Source: a virus
IMG/VR virus record: IMGVR_UViG_3300021090_000059
Coordinates: 1 to 40,279 of that record
Reading direction: 5' to 3' (one strand)
DNA length: 40,279 bases
Made by a program: the position numbers and the translations under genes. Under the pieces are notes generated by a model. It was not told where the DNA came from. It searched no databases and saw nothing but the letters and a program-made list of their open reading frames with translations. Below are positions 25,501 to 34,550 of this stretch, piece after piece (within the stretch, counting starts at the first letter, position 1; every line of letters begins with the position of its first letter).

Positions 25501-28500
25501 GTCGGCATGGTGAAGGGAAAGTTCATTGCGTTTACGCGTGATGAGATTGGTCAGGCGCTTGACATCCTTGCAGGGAAGAGGAAGGTAACCCCCGCCCCAT
25601 CGACGAGTGTCGTTGGTGGTCAACCCATCAACCTCACACCGTCCGAGCCACAGAAGAAGGCTGGCAACTATCAGAAGGGTCACGCGACGATACAGGGTCT
25701 TGAGATCTCCATCGAGAATCCGATTGGCTCAACGCGTAGCGGGACGAACATCGAAGGCGAGAAGTGGGAGCAGGAAGTCAAGGCCGATTATGGATATATC
25801 CGTGGAACGGTCGGCAAGGACAAAGATCACATCGATGTTACGATTGGCGGGAATGCCGAGAGTCAGTTCGTGTTCGTCGTGAATCAGAAGAAACCGAACG
25901 GATCATTCGATGAGCACAAGGTCGTGCTTGGAACGACGAGTGAGGAAGAAGCCAAACAGGTGTACCTATCCAACTATCAGGCAGATTGGCTCGGAAAGCA
26001 AGGCGGTGAAATTGACGGCGTGGCAATGACGGTCGATCAGTTCAAAGACTGGCTGAAGACTGAGGACACGACGAAACCCGCAACCGTTAGGAAGCAACCC
26101 CGGATTAGTCCAGGTGGATTGCCGAAACCACCGGAACCGCCAAGGCCGAAACCGCTGACACCAACGGAGCAACGCATTCAGGGCGTGAGGCAGGAACTGG
26201 ACGATCTCGAAAAGCAAATGCGGGATCTTCTGGGCGGGCAACTCAACATGGGATTCGATCCACGGGTTGCCGCTGTTGCAACACAGATGGCCGTCAAATA
26301 TGTGGAACTCGGGATTTACACCTTCAAGAAATTCGCTGAGGAGATGATCCAGAAGTTCGGTCAGGGGATGAAGCCGTACCTGAAACAGGCATGGGGGGGG
26401 GCATTCTTCGCGTCAGAACCCGGGATTCAGGCGAAAATGGACAACACGGATGTCGTCAACAAATTCGATCTTGAGACGATCGGCAAGGAGGAAGCGAATC
26501 CGCTTCTTCCGATGGCAGAGAGTATTCGGGATAGCTTACTCACACAGGCCGTGCTCGGTGACAAGCGCAGTCTGGAAATACTGGCCCGGGGATTCGAGAT
26601 CACGGACAAGAACCAGGCAAAGGAAGCGGCAGAACTCGGGATCGCAATGGCCGCGCGGACGATCGCCCGCGGGAAGGGATCCGATTCTGCAAAGTTGGAC
26701 GCGTTGATTGATCTGTACAAGCGTCAACCATCACTCACTCACAGGACAAGTGAGTCGATCGCCATGCAACAGTACAGTACGCCGATCCCTCTCGGGTACA
26801 TCGGTGGTCTGTACGTGCGCGCAGACGAAGGCGCTCCCCTGTTTGAACCGTCGGCGGGGAATGGATTGCTCACGATTGCAGCAGACCCGAAGAAGGTTGT
26901 CGTGAACGAGATTGATCCGGTCCGTCTCGGGAACCTCCGATCGCAGGGATTCAAGGCAGTGTACGAAGAGGATGCGCGAGAACAACTTCCGCCCGCGTTG
27001 CGCGGGATGAACGTCATAACCAATCCCCCATTCGGCAACGCGAAGGACAGGATTATCTTCGACAGTTTTCCGTTGTCCAAGGATGATCACGTGATGAGCG
27101 CCCGTGCACTCGAGATCATCAACGACGATCAACGTGCGGTCCTCATTGTCGGCGGTAACCACGAATGGGATGTGGACGGGAATCTGAGGAACGACCGTCT
27201 TTTCTTCAACTGGCTGTACCATCACTATCACGTTGCGGACGTACTGAACATCTCCGGCGATCTGTACGCGAAGCAAGGAGCGAAGTATCCCATCCGCATG
27301 GTCCTGGTCAACGGACGGAAGGAAACGCCGGCGGGGTTTGCGCCGGAACAGAGTGCACAGACGGAGAAGGTGTACACAGATTTCCACGACATCTACCAGA
27401 GGATGAAGGCTCTGCGAGAAGAGGAGAACCCCGATGTACTACAACCTGAAACTGATACGGGACGCGGCGGACGTGGCCCTTCTGTGCCAGGAACACGACG
27501 ACCCGCTGACAGACCAACCATCGATACAATCACTGGTGTTCCAGAATCTGAAACGGCTGGTGGTGGAGGCCGAGGCCCAGGGACTTCAACCGGCACTATT
27601 AGCGGAGGAACTCCTGAAGGAGGCGTTCGACCCCCAGGCAAGCCCGCGCGAACTGGCATCCGAACTCCTGGAATCACCCCAAATACAGATGCGGCTTTCG
27701 GATTACCAATCACGCCTGCGCGAGAACTCACCCGGGGGGGCGTCGATGACGCTGCAAGAAGCAAACGCGCTTTACAGCGAGACGAGTCTTTGGCAGGTGC
27801 TCGAGTTGATACCTTAGACACGCCGTACATTCCGCAGTCCCTTACGCCGTCGCTCACGTCACTGACGCCGACCAACATGGCAAGCGACATCTTTGCCGTG
27901 CTGGACAAGTTCGAGGATGTGTACGGCAGCATTGACGAGTATGTCCGGCAGCAGCTAAAGTACAACACGATGGAAGAGTTGCACGAAGCATTTGCCGGAG
28001 AACAGATTGACGCGATCGCCCTTGCGATAGCGAACATTGAGATGGGACAGGCGTTGATCATCGGCGATCAGACTGGGATGGGGAAGGGACGATCCGCAGC
28101 TGGCGTTATCCGCTACGCGATTCAAAACGGGATCAAACCCGTTTTCTTCACACAGAACGGACGGCTTTACTCGGATCTGTACAGGGATCTGATAGATATT
28201 GGCTTTGGTCACATCAAGCCGTTCGTTCTCAATAGCGGCGTGAACATCGTGGACGATTCCGGGGGGATTCTTCATAAGGCAATCTCGACGCCGGAACACT
28301 CCCGGGTTGTGGCAACGAAGGATCTCACGGGCTACGATCTTGTGCTCACCAGCTATTCGCAGATCCAGAACGAGGAGTATTGGAAGAAGCGAGAATTCCT
28401 GTCCGAAGTGGCACAGGGGACGATCATGATTCTGGATGAATCCCACACGGCCAGCGGGATTGACTCCAACACCGGATTGTACATGACCAATCTGGTGCAG

Positions 28501-31500
28501 AACGCCAGGGGCGTTACGTTCCTCTCAGCGACCTTCGCCAAGCGACCGGACAACATACCGATCTACGCGGTGAAGACGGCAATGCGGGAAGCGAACGCCT
28601 CCATGATGGAATTGATTGAGGCGATCGTGCACGGGGGAGTGGCAATGCAGGAAGTGATTTCCGCGGAACTCACGGCCGCGGGACAGATGATGCGTCGGCA
28701 GCAGAGTTTCGACGGCATCACGATCGAGCGTGTTGTTCTGGACGACAAGAAGGAAGAGCACACGAGAATATCCGATATGGTCACGGACATCATCCGGGAC
28801 ATCATCGGCTTTCAGAGCGTCCATGTGGGCGCGGTGATTGAGATGTTGAAGAAGCGCGTCAAGGCAGAGGCCAAGCAAGTTGCAATGACGCAGGGAACCC
28901 GGGCGGCGGGTGTGGACAACGTACCGTTTGCCTCCAAGGTCCACAATGTCATTGAGCAACTGATGTTCGCCCTCAAAGTCGAAGAGGTTGCAAAGGAAAC
29001 GATTGCGGCAGCCAAACGCGGACAGAAGCCGGTGATTCTCTTCCGCAACACGATGGCGGCCTTCCTTGAAAATCTCGGCTATGAATTGGACGACGCAATC
29101 CCGGACACCGACTTTTCACGAGTGCTTGATAAGGCGCTTCTGGGAGTCATGCGCTACACCGTGCGGGCGCCGAACGGTCAGCAGACCCGGCACCAGTTGA
29201 AGCGTGAAGATCTCGGACGGGAAGGGGCCGAAGCCTTTGACACAATCAGAGAGAAGATCAAGGAAGCCAGTACAGGCATCACGATCTCTCCGATTGATAT
29301 TCTCGTTCAGCGATTGGAGGCAACGGGACTGCGCGTAGGCGAAGTAACCGGCCGGAAGAGACGGATTGACTTCTCAGGGACGGAGCCGAGACTTGCCAAC
29401 CGCAAGGAGCATGATTCACGCGCAACATTCAGGAAGTTCAATCACGGGGAGTTGGACGTTATCCTGATCAACGCCTCCGGTGGGACGGGCACAAGTGCAC
29501 ACTCCTCCGTGAAGTTCAAGGATCAGCGGCAACGTCTTGGGATCATCTTCCAGCCGAAACTCGACATCAACGAAGAGATTCAGGGTAGGGGACGTATCAA
29601 CCGTGTCGGCCAGGTTGTGTTGCCTCAGTATGAGTACATCTCGACCGCGATTCCGGCAGAACTGCGCATGATGATGATGCTCAAGAAGAAGATGAAGAGT
29701 CTGGATGCGAATACCACATCGAAACAGCGGTCCGCTCTCTCGATGGAAATGACAGACTTCATGAATAAGTACGGCGACCAGGTTGTCACAGAGTACGTGA
29801 AGGAGAATCTGGATTTCAATGATTCGATTGGCGATCCACTCAAGTTGCGTGATATGGACGAAGAGCAACTGGTGAAGTTCAAACGTGGGGAGGATGCAGC
29901 CCGCCGCGTCACGGGCCGCGTGGCAATTCTCCCGGTGTCGGAACAGGAACGGTTCTACCAGGAGATCACGCGCCGCTATGAGGATTACATTGACTATCTC
30001 AACTCCATTGACGAGAACGACCTTGAACTCAAGTCTCTCGACTTGAAGGCGAAGACGCTGACCAGCTTCATAGCGGCAGCAGGGAAGGGTGGTCAAACGT
30101 CCTTCGGTTCAGACACGACGCTCGAGACGATATCGGCACAGATCCTGCGCAAGCCGATGAAAAGAGCGGAAGTGTTGAAACTCGTCCAGCAGAGTGCAGG
30201 CGACAAATCGGGAGGCGAGATCCGGCAGCAACTGAGGAGTGACTTCGAGGAGTTTTGGAAAGGGCACACGGAACGGGAGTTGGCAAGGTACATGCCAAAG
30301 TCTTCCACTGAGAGCAACGACGATCGGGCCAAGAGACTTGATCGACGGCAGCGCGCAGTCCAGAAGTTGGAGAACCACCAAAGGCGGATGCAGGACCTGT
30401 TCGACGATTTCCAGGTGGGCCAGATTTACCGGATCCCGTTGATGCTGGACGATCCACAGTCTCCGCCGTCCCTGGCAGCCTTTATCGGATTCAAGATCGC
30501 GAAAGCAGCGAAGAACCCGTATGCGCCAAGCAACGTTGTTCTCCGGTTCGTCGTCAACGATCACAGGCGACAGATCTCCATCCCTGCCAGCGAAGCCGAC
30601 GCCCTCAACGCAATCAGGGTGGAAACATCAAGGAAGACGCCGATCCAGCGCAAGGACGAGTTCGAGAAGTGGGATACGAGCAGCTACGCCCGGGACAGGG
30701 AAACGCGAACCATCCTCACGGGGAACGTCTTACAGGGAATGACGCTGGATATTGCCTCCCACGGGAAATTGGTGTCGTACACAACCGATATGGGCGACGT
30801 GAAGCGTGGTATTCTTCTTCCGCACAATGTGCAGACGACGAAACTCGAGGAAGTCCGCTTGCCGATCAGCCAGGCCCTTGACTACATCATGGAACACCGG
30901 ATCGGTTATGAAATCGACACGAACAACGGGATCCAGTTCGAGAAGACACGTCAGAGCGAGTTCATTATGCGTGTTGCGAAGTCCAAGGCCGCCGGCGGCA
31001 TATACTATCTGGACAAGGACGTGCAGGGGCTTGTGAAGAACGGTCGCTTTGACAGCGTTGGTGATTCGATGGTTGGCTTCGTCCCGGAAGCCAACATGCG
31101 GAAGATGCTGAACCTTCTGGAAAACAAGTTTAACGATTCGATGATGATCCCCGAGGAGTTCGCACAGAAGGCACAGCAAAAGAAGCCGCCACAGGGTCCA
31201 AGGGCAGGCGATGAATTGGCCGGCAATCTCTATTCGATCGGTCCGGCGATCGTGCGCGCGTGGGACAGGATGATCAGGCCGTGGACGGAGCGTATCTTCA
31301 TCGGTATCATGCGTGTCGTGAACAAACTTCCAGAGTCCGTGAGGAAGTACCTCCGTGCCAGTTTTGCGCAGACGCCGGAGATCAGGGCAGCGTTTGAGAC
31401 GTTCCGGCAGATGGTGGGCGGTGGGAGAATCACGGTCAACAAAATGACGAGGATGATCCTCCACGGAGATGCCACCGAGGAAGAGTACAAGGCACTCGAC

Positions 31501-33861
31501 CGGATGCTGAGGGGACATCCGGACGATTTCAACACGTTGCCAGACGAGTTCCGTGCAGCGTGGAACCCGCTCTTTGATGAGTACCATGCGATCGCCCAGG
31601 AGTTGACTTCGGAGATGGGTGCGCTCGGTCTTCCCATCCGCGAAGAGTGGAAGGAAGGACCATCGCATTGGTATCCCAATATGTGGAAGCAATACTTCCC
31701 ACGGATGGTGCTCGGTCGTCTCTTCGGATTCGGCAGGCCCAACTTCCGCATTCGTGGAGCTGAGGCAGCACACACACTTCCGAGGATCACGGACAAGTGG
31801 GTGGTGCTCACTCCTGACGGGTCGATCGCCACGACACCGGGAACGAAACAACAGGCCATCTTTGACGAGGAAGACCAGGCAGACGCCTTTGTCGAAAAGA
31901 ACGGCGGCTACCGTGTGACGTATGTGGACAAGGACTCCGGGAAACTCGTTGAAGAGAAGTTCGACAGCTACGGTGAGCGGGAGAAACTTGTCCAGCAACT
32001 CTACCAGGACGCCACGGCAAGCAGAATTGAAAAGAAGAAACCGCAACGCTATACGATCATGGCGCCCATGACGCTGGAACAGATGATCGGTCACGGTTTG
32101 CTGGAAGATCCGATCATCAATGTCCGGCGTGGGATCCGGGAGGCAGTCGGGCTTGTGGCGAAGACGGGATTCTTCACGAAACTCGGTCAGGTTGCAGCCA
32201 GCGACGAAGCGGACGCGACACACAACGTCCAGTTGAAGGATTACAATTTCAAATTGCCGCCGAACATCGCCCACGCGAACGACGACATTGAACGGCTGAT
32301 GAATGGGTATATCCCGAAGTCACTCGCTGAAGATCTTGTGGCGTTGTACGGCCAGCGGGGATTGGTCCGACAGATGTATGACATGATCACACATGGCCTC
32401 AAAGCGGGATTCACGGTGTACAATCCCTTCCGCTATCTGAAACAGCCGATCGAAAACGAACTGTCTCTCTTCTTTGCCGATTCCGTACTGTGGCTGAACA
32501 AGGTGAGTCAAGCGCAGGTGTTCAAGGAATACATGGACACGGTGGTTGGCAGCACGCCCAACGAGAGGTACGATCTCTTTGTGAAACTCGGGGGAGACAA
32601 GGAAGACTTCTGGACGGCAGAACTCCGGCGGTACGGAAGGGATCTCTCACGCTTCCGGGATGTAGAGGGTGTGTCCTCGGTGTTGTCGCTTGCCGAACGC
32701 ATGGAGAAGTATCTTGAACAGAACAGGATGTACAACTTCCTGGCCGACAAAGCGGATCTTGCCCGGGCAATCTACCACCACGAGGATATCATCTACCGCT
32801 ACTATGCGTTCGTCGGATGGATGAAGCAAGGCATGACACCGCGGGAGGCCATGAGTCGGGTGCAAAACTCCTTCTTCTATGCCAAGGAGGCGCCGAAGTG
32901 GGTGACGAAGGTATCGCGTCACATCCCGTTTATCGTCCGTGTCAACTATGAGTTCGCACGGATCATGGCTGCTCGACTGCGGGACTATCCGGTGTCGACG
33001 GTGATGAAGATTGGCCTCATGCTGATCATGTACGATTGGCTCAGGGACATGCTCGCGGAGAAAGCGGGATGGGATTTGAAGGAGTTGGACAAGCGGGCGA
33101 ACAAGGAAGGCCCCAAATGGTGGGAACTTGTTTTGCCGATCACCGACGACAGGGGACGGAACATCATCGTCAACCTGACCTGGCTCATTCCCTTTGCTGA
33201 ACTCGGGTTCTTTGCCTGGGACGACAGCAAGGACGTGACGAAGAATGCACTGAGACTGACGCCGCTGGCGTTCAAGGGTGCACTGACAACGGCCTTCGGG
33301 AAGACGGCCTACGGGACGGACATCACGAAGCCGGGAGATCCCGACTGGCTCAAAAAATACGTCACGAATGGCGTTGTCCAGTACATGCCCTTCATGATGG
33401 GACAGTACCTTGTGAATCAGTACCGGAACGCCGTTGAACCGGACAAGGACCGCAAGGTTCCATGGTGGCAACGTGCCTTTGTTGCACCGGCGATCGGCGG
33501 GATCAGGCGCACGACACAGCGGGAGATCGTTGTACGGAGTCAGTTCCCCGCACTCGATAAGTTGAAGTATTTGCTGGACGAGAAGGCGAAACTCACAAGC
33601 AAGATTGATCTTGTCCTCAATATGGACGAAGTTCTCCGGCATAACAAGAAGGCGATGCAGGCCCTCAAGGACATTTCCAAGGATTACAACATGCCGATCA
33701 CGTCCAAGATGATCAAGTGGTACACGATTCGTCCGTCTGTGGCCTTGCGATCGGCACGACGCCGGCAGAAACGCCAGATGGAAGAGACGCCGCTTGAATC
33801 ACGCGCGGGCATCCGAATGATGGTACCCGGCGCGCCGGCAAGACGTGACACGGTGCAATAG
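22564..33861 (+). CDS. Giant polyvalent ejection protein: pyrophosphatase-like, methyltransferase-like and helicase domains (3765 aa)
   Basis: Domains seen in order: helical region with a Gly-rich hydrophobic part near 500-545; Pro-rich linker (773-863); inorganic-pyrophosphatase-like domain (about 1030-1166) with G-N-Y-x-K-G-H and D1086, D1088, D1091 in the D-x-D-x-x-D signature; helical DPRVAAVATQMAVKYVELG module (about 1225-1280); N6-adenine methyltransferase-like domain (about 1390-1580; EPSAGNG 1428-1434, NPPFG 1487-1491); Gly/Pro linker (1620-1760); Strawberry-notch-type SF2 helicase (about 1770-2400; Walker A Lys1841, DESH 1958-1961, QGRGRINRVGQ from 2340); then long helical modules to a C-terminus with hydrophobic stretches near 3478. 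This matches the polyvalent proteins of phages and conjugative elements (Iyer, Aravind and colleagues), thought to be delivered with DNA and to counter restriction, as with P1 DarB. A fusion of separate genes is suggested by the linkers. Confidence 0.8.
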   Translation: MPDTFDPRGSGYDYETAKKYGITPDESGHMPSREPTTGLILKGKRHPTFDKTLAGEEKAGYRIVEKNGRLYSFPALTSDEVVDRARTQGAFIKDLARHPAYQNWTPEEIVPSFSDFLRTGTPEEKQRFFSDVGKHLPAWRGWKPDEIVQSLKTDIFFTPSPQQQPEPNLPIKAALEQSGAVNPLADTTFRQFDSIVTADATRVGETFDATKFQDFMSEKNQQKARYKTLREEIAMLSSDGDFQSKKSEAEEIHSELSKDTSWNSFVQESNTLAQIGQQEQLTNDQIREYNARVGQLQATLPQFADKIQKSERLQALMNDPNFLTKIKYEDEVIKSARETTKDIRDAVDNAERARVLKEYVVGPLKRKIDDELSRTRPPEEYPSGMLNPAGAMLGQFVPISDEAKTYRELTQAKRMVQQVEDMPISSDTWTPALDRLMQGLGTVLAPEKVPFLGDALRIAQSERLRDLRDRQISGKKLNEADQALLDAFDATEELKQIPGVQDTFYQLGQGLGGLIPYGVEFAITGGVYTAAKTIGRRQIGRILGAQAYHDLLRTAARGQLIKRLGANVVAEAAPAVFAGTVQSLANPLRILAGVEERIVPLMELTFSPAGEVINRELDKQPDSFGKAFAKQVGKDAVEYVTERMGIVVEKPVELMKRLVLGRWMQKKAMDLTNVQKALSYIRTNVGWNQMVGEVFEEVGGQPFQSWIETGEFKLMSPQEMLLTATVVGVPSLIGGATRMLDIPNRLRAERAQAERSTLAQALQEEKPEEYTNIPPPIEPTAPGTAPGTPTARSTEEEPNIPPAQGVERPAERGAGPTVPIEEVIPGELPQERLDQLKAREIEAKRKAAFQREKEKKAAPRSTFTPVENIPEVPSDPQQVREELLAAGVSEREIVNMTEGQLFRKWRDYAGLKTYTEVRDTVAAQNIGAKFTIEQAKARFAELKAIPAATTQDAIVQKQFVREEIEGFLQTPENKAILDAVGMVKGKFIAFTRDEIGQALDILAGKRKVTPAPSTSVVGGQPINLTPSEPQKKAGNYQKGHATIQGLEISIENPIGSTRSGTNIEGEKWEQEVKADYGYIRGTVGKDKDHIDVTIGGNAESQFVFVVNQKKPNGSFDEHKVVLGTTSEEEAKQVYLSNYQADWLGKQGGEIDGVAMTVDQFKDWLKTEDTTKPATVRKQPRISPGGLPKPPEPPRPKPLTPTEQRIQGVRQELDDLEKQMRDLLGGQLNMGFDPRVAAVATQMAVKYVELGIYTFKKFAEEMIQKFGQGMKPYLKQAWGGAFFASEPGIQAKMDNTDVVNKFDLETIGKEEANPLLPMAESIRDSLLTQAVLGDKRSLEILARGFEITDKNQAKEAAELGIAMAARTIARGKGSDSAKLDALIDLYKRQPSLTHRTSESIAMQQYSTPIPLGYIGGLYVRADEGAPLFEPSAGNGLLTIAADPKKVVVNEIDPVRLGNLRSQGFKAVYEEDAREQLPPALRGMNVITNPPFGNAKDRIIFDSFPLSKDDHVMSARALEIINDDQRAVLIVGGNHEWDVDGNLRNDRLFFNWLYHHYHVADVLNISGDLYAKQGAKYPIRMVLVNGRKETPAGFAPEQSAQTEKVYTDFHDIYQRMKALREEENPDVLQPETDTGRGGRGPSVPGTRRPADRPTIDTITGVPESETAGGGGRGPGTSTGTISGGTPEGGVRPPGKPARTGIRTPGITPNTDAAFGLPITPARELTRGGVDDAARSKRALQRDESLAGARVDTLDTPYIPQSLTPSLTSLTPTNMASDIFAVLDKFEDVYGSIDEYVRQQLKYNTMEELHEAFAGEQIDAIALAIANIEMGQALIIGDQTGMGKGRSAAGVIRYAIQNGIKPVFFTQNGRLYSDLYRDLIDIGFGHIKPFVLNSGVNIVDDSGGILHKAISTPEHSRVVATKDLTGYDLVLTSYSQIQNEEYWKKREFLSEVAQGTIMILDESHTASGIDSNTGLYMTNLVQNARGVTFLSATFAKRPDNIPIYAVKTAMREANASMMELIEAIVHGGVAMQEVISAELTAAGQMMRRQQSFDGITIERVVLDDKKEEHTRISDMVTDIIRDIIGFQSVHVGAVIEMLKKRVKAEAKQVAMTQGTRAAGVDNVPFASKVHNVIEQLMFALKVEEVAKETIAAAKRGQKPVILFRNTMAAFLENLGYELDDAIPDTDFSRVLDKALLGVMRYTVRAPNGQQTRHQLKREDLGREGAEAFDTIREKIKEASTGITISPIDILVQRLEATGLRVGEVTGRKRRIDFSGTEPRLANRKEHDSRATFRKFNHGELDVILINASGGTGTSAHSSVKFKDQRQRLGIIFQPKLDINEEIQGRGRINRVGQVVLPQYEYISTAIPAELRMMMMLKKKMKSLDANTTSKQRSALSMEMTDFMNKYGDQVVTEYVKENLDFNDSIGDPLKLRDMDEEQLVKFKRGEDAARRVTGRVAILPVSEQERFYQEITRRYEDYIDYLNSIDENDLELKSLDLKAKTLTSFIAAAGKGGQTSFGSDTTLETISAQILRKPMKRAEVLKLVQQSAGDKSGGEIRQQLRSDFEEFWKGHTERELARYMPKSSTESNDDRAKRLDRRQRAVQKLENHQRRMQDLFDDFQVGQIYRIPLMLDDPQSPPSLAAFIGFKIAKAAKNPYAPSNVVLRFVVNDHRRQISIPASEADALNAIRVETSRKTPIQRKDEFEKWDTSSYARDRETRTILTGNVLQGMTLDIASHGKLVSYTTDMGDVKRGILLPHNVQTTKLEEVRLPISQALDYIMEHRIGYEIDTNNGIQFEKTRQSEFIMRVAKSKAAGGIYYLDKDVQGLVKNGRFDSVGDSMVGFVPEANMRKMLNLLENKFNDSMMIPEEFAQKAQQKKPPQGPRAGDELAGNLYSIGPAIVRAWDRMIRPWTERIFIGIMRVVNKLPESVRKYLRASFAQTPEIRAAFETFRQMVGGGRITVNKMTRMILHGDATEEEYKALDRMLRGHPDDFNTLPDEFRAAWNPLFDEYHAIAQELTSEMGALGLPIREEWKEGPSHWYPNMWKQYFPRMVLGRLFGFGRPNFRIRGAEAAHTLPRITDKWVVLTPDGSIATTPGTKQQAIFDEEDQADAFVEKNGGYRVTYVDKDSGKLVEEKFDSYGEREKLVQQLYQDATASRIEKKKPQRYTIMAPMTLEQMIGHGLLEDPIINVRRGIREAVGLVAKTGFFTKLGQVAASDEADATHNVQLKDYNFKLPPNIAHANDDIERLMNGYIPKSLAEDLVALYGQRGLVRQMYDMITHGLKAGFTVYNPFRYLKQPIENELSLFFADSVLWLNKVSQAQVFKEYMDTVVGSTPNERYDLFVKLGGDKEDFWTAELRRYGRDLSRFRDVEGVSSVLSLAERMEKYLEQNRMYNFLADKADLARAIYHHEDIIYRYYAFVGWMKQGMTPREAMSRVQNSFFYAKEAPKWVTKVSRHIPFIVRVNYEFARIMAARLRDYPVSTVMKIGLMLIMYDWLRDMLAEKAGWDLKELDKRANKEGPKWWELVLPITDDRGRNIIVNLTWLIPFAELGFFAWDDSKDVTKNALRLTPLAFKGALTTAFGKTAYGTDITKPGDPDWLKKYVTNGVVQYMPFMMGQYLVNQYRNAVEPDKDRKVPWWQRAFVAPAIGGIRRTTQREIVVRSQFPALDKLKYLLDEKAKLTSKIDLVLNMDEVLRHNKKAMQALKDISKDYNMPITSKMIKWYTIRPSVALRSARRRQKRQMEETPLESRAGIRMMVPGAPARRDTVQ
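27434..27817 (+). CDS. Embedded out-of-frame gene inside the giant gene linker (127 aa)
   Basis: The ATG at 27434 follows GAGGAG with seven bases between. The 127-residue product is rich in amphipathic helices (LVFQNLKRLVVEAEAQ; ELLKEAFDPQASPRELASEL) with no low complexity. By hand count 87 of 127 codons (about 68%) end in G or C, like flanking genes; the same bases in the giant frame give 46 of 127 (about 36%), while the giant frame just upstream shows 15 of 20. In the giant protein the region reads as a Gly/Pro/Thr/Arg linker, as expected when the constrained frame is the other one. No family recognised. Confidence 0.6.
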   Translation: MYYNLKLIRDAADVALLCQEHDDPLTDQPSIQSLVFQNLKRLVVEAEAQGLQPALLAEELLKEAFDPQASPRELASELLESPQIQMRLSDYQSRLRENSPGGASMTLQEANALYSETSLWQVLELIP

Positions 33862-34310
33862 TGGGCTACCAGCGCAAGATACGCTTTTCCAACGATGACA
33901 CGCTTCAGGCAATCAAGGAGAAAATCGGCAAGGAACTGATCCGCATTGAGCGGGCCTTCGCTGAGATCGAACAACCCGTGGCGACGGGGATTGGGACAAC
34001 TCAGAGTGGTGGGGGTGGAGGCGGTGCAACTCAGTTGATCCTTGGAACGGTGGATGGGGCTATCACCATTCCTGTGGGGACGATCCTTTTTGATTCGGAC
34101 GACGGGTTTGTCGTCACGCTCGTCAGCCCGTCGGTGGGGAGAATTGACTTGAATCTCCCCCCTCCGGAAGTTACATTGCCATTGCCAATCCCAACGCAGA
34201 TTGGCCAGGTGCTCTATGCTCGAACCGTATCTGCCTTTACTCCCGAAACACCGCTCACGGGATTGGGCGGGTGGATGGTCAACGACGACGGTCTTCTGCT
34301 CATCGTCTAA
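33861..34310 (+). CDS. Tail-region protein with Gly-rich linker (149 aa)
   Basis: It starts at GTG 33861, sharing a base with the previous stop. An N-terminal helical region (NDDTLQAIKEKIGKELIRIERAF) is joined by a poly-Gly stretch to a beta-rich C-terminal domain. Such a helix-linker-beta layout is common in fibre anchors. Role inferred from position only. Confidence 0.55.
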   Translation: MGYQRKIRFSNDDTLQAIKEKIGKELIRIERAFAEIEQPVATGIGTTQSGGGGGGATQLILGTVDGAITIPVGTILFDSDDGFVVTLVSPSVGRIDLNLPPPEVTLPLPIPTQIGQVLYARTVSAFTPETPLTGLGGWMVNDDGLLLIV

Positions 34311-34340
34311 ACTCATTTACATCAATCAAAAGGGCCAATC

Positions 34341-34550
34341 ATGAAAAATGTCGGAAACTGGTTGTGGGAACACCGGGGAGGTATCGCAGCATTCGTCGCG
34401 TGGCTTGTCACGCGGACGTGGTTCACAGAATGGGCGGGTGCTCCTGTCATTGATCTCATGGGCTACGGTGCTCTTTTGCTCGGCAGCGTGTCAGTCGCAG
34501 GGGGGGTGGTCATAACGGGATACAATGCGTACAAGAAAAGGAACGAATGA
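34341..34550 (+). CDS. Small membrane protein, holin-like (69 aa)
   Basis: The ATG at 34341 follows AAAAGGG. Two hydrophobic segments (about 15-32, and about 42-60) with a charged end (KKRNE) give the size and layout of a class II holin. Another candidate lysis set lies at 37326-38894, so function is not certain. ATGA overlap with the next gene. Confidence 0.55.
   Translation: MKNVGNWLWEHRGGIAAFVAWLVTRTWFTEWAGAPVIDLMGYGALLLGSVSVAGGVVITGYNAYKKRNE

Noticed and set aside
27393-28061. Antisense frame of 222 codons across the embedded gene
   Set aside because: No ribosome site and no recognisable protein; its presence is a warning that lack of stops alone is weak evidence, so the embedded gene call rests on codon phase and ribosome site instead.
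30730-32274. Antisense open frame of 514 codons opposite the giant gene
   Set aside because: It lies opposite well-supported coding sequence, has no ribosome site and a composition expected of a shadow frame; other antisense frames of 200-330 codons (for example 4742-5737, 10056-10976, 32647-33642) were dropped for the same reason.
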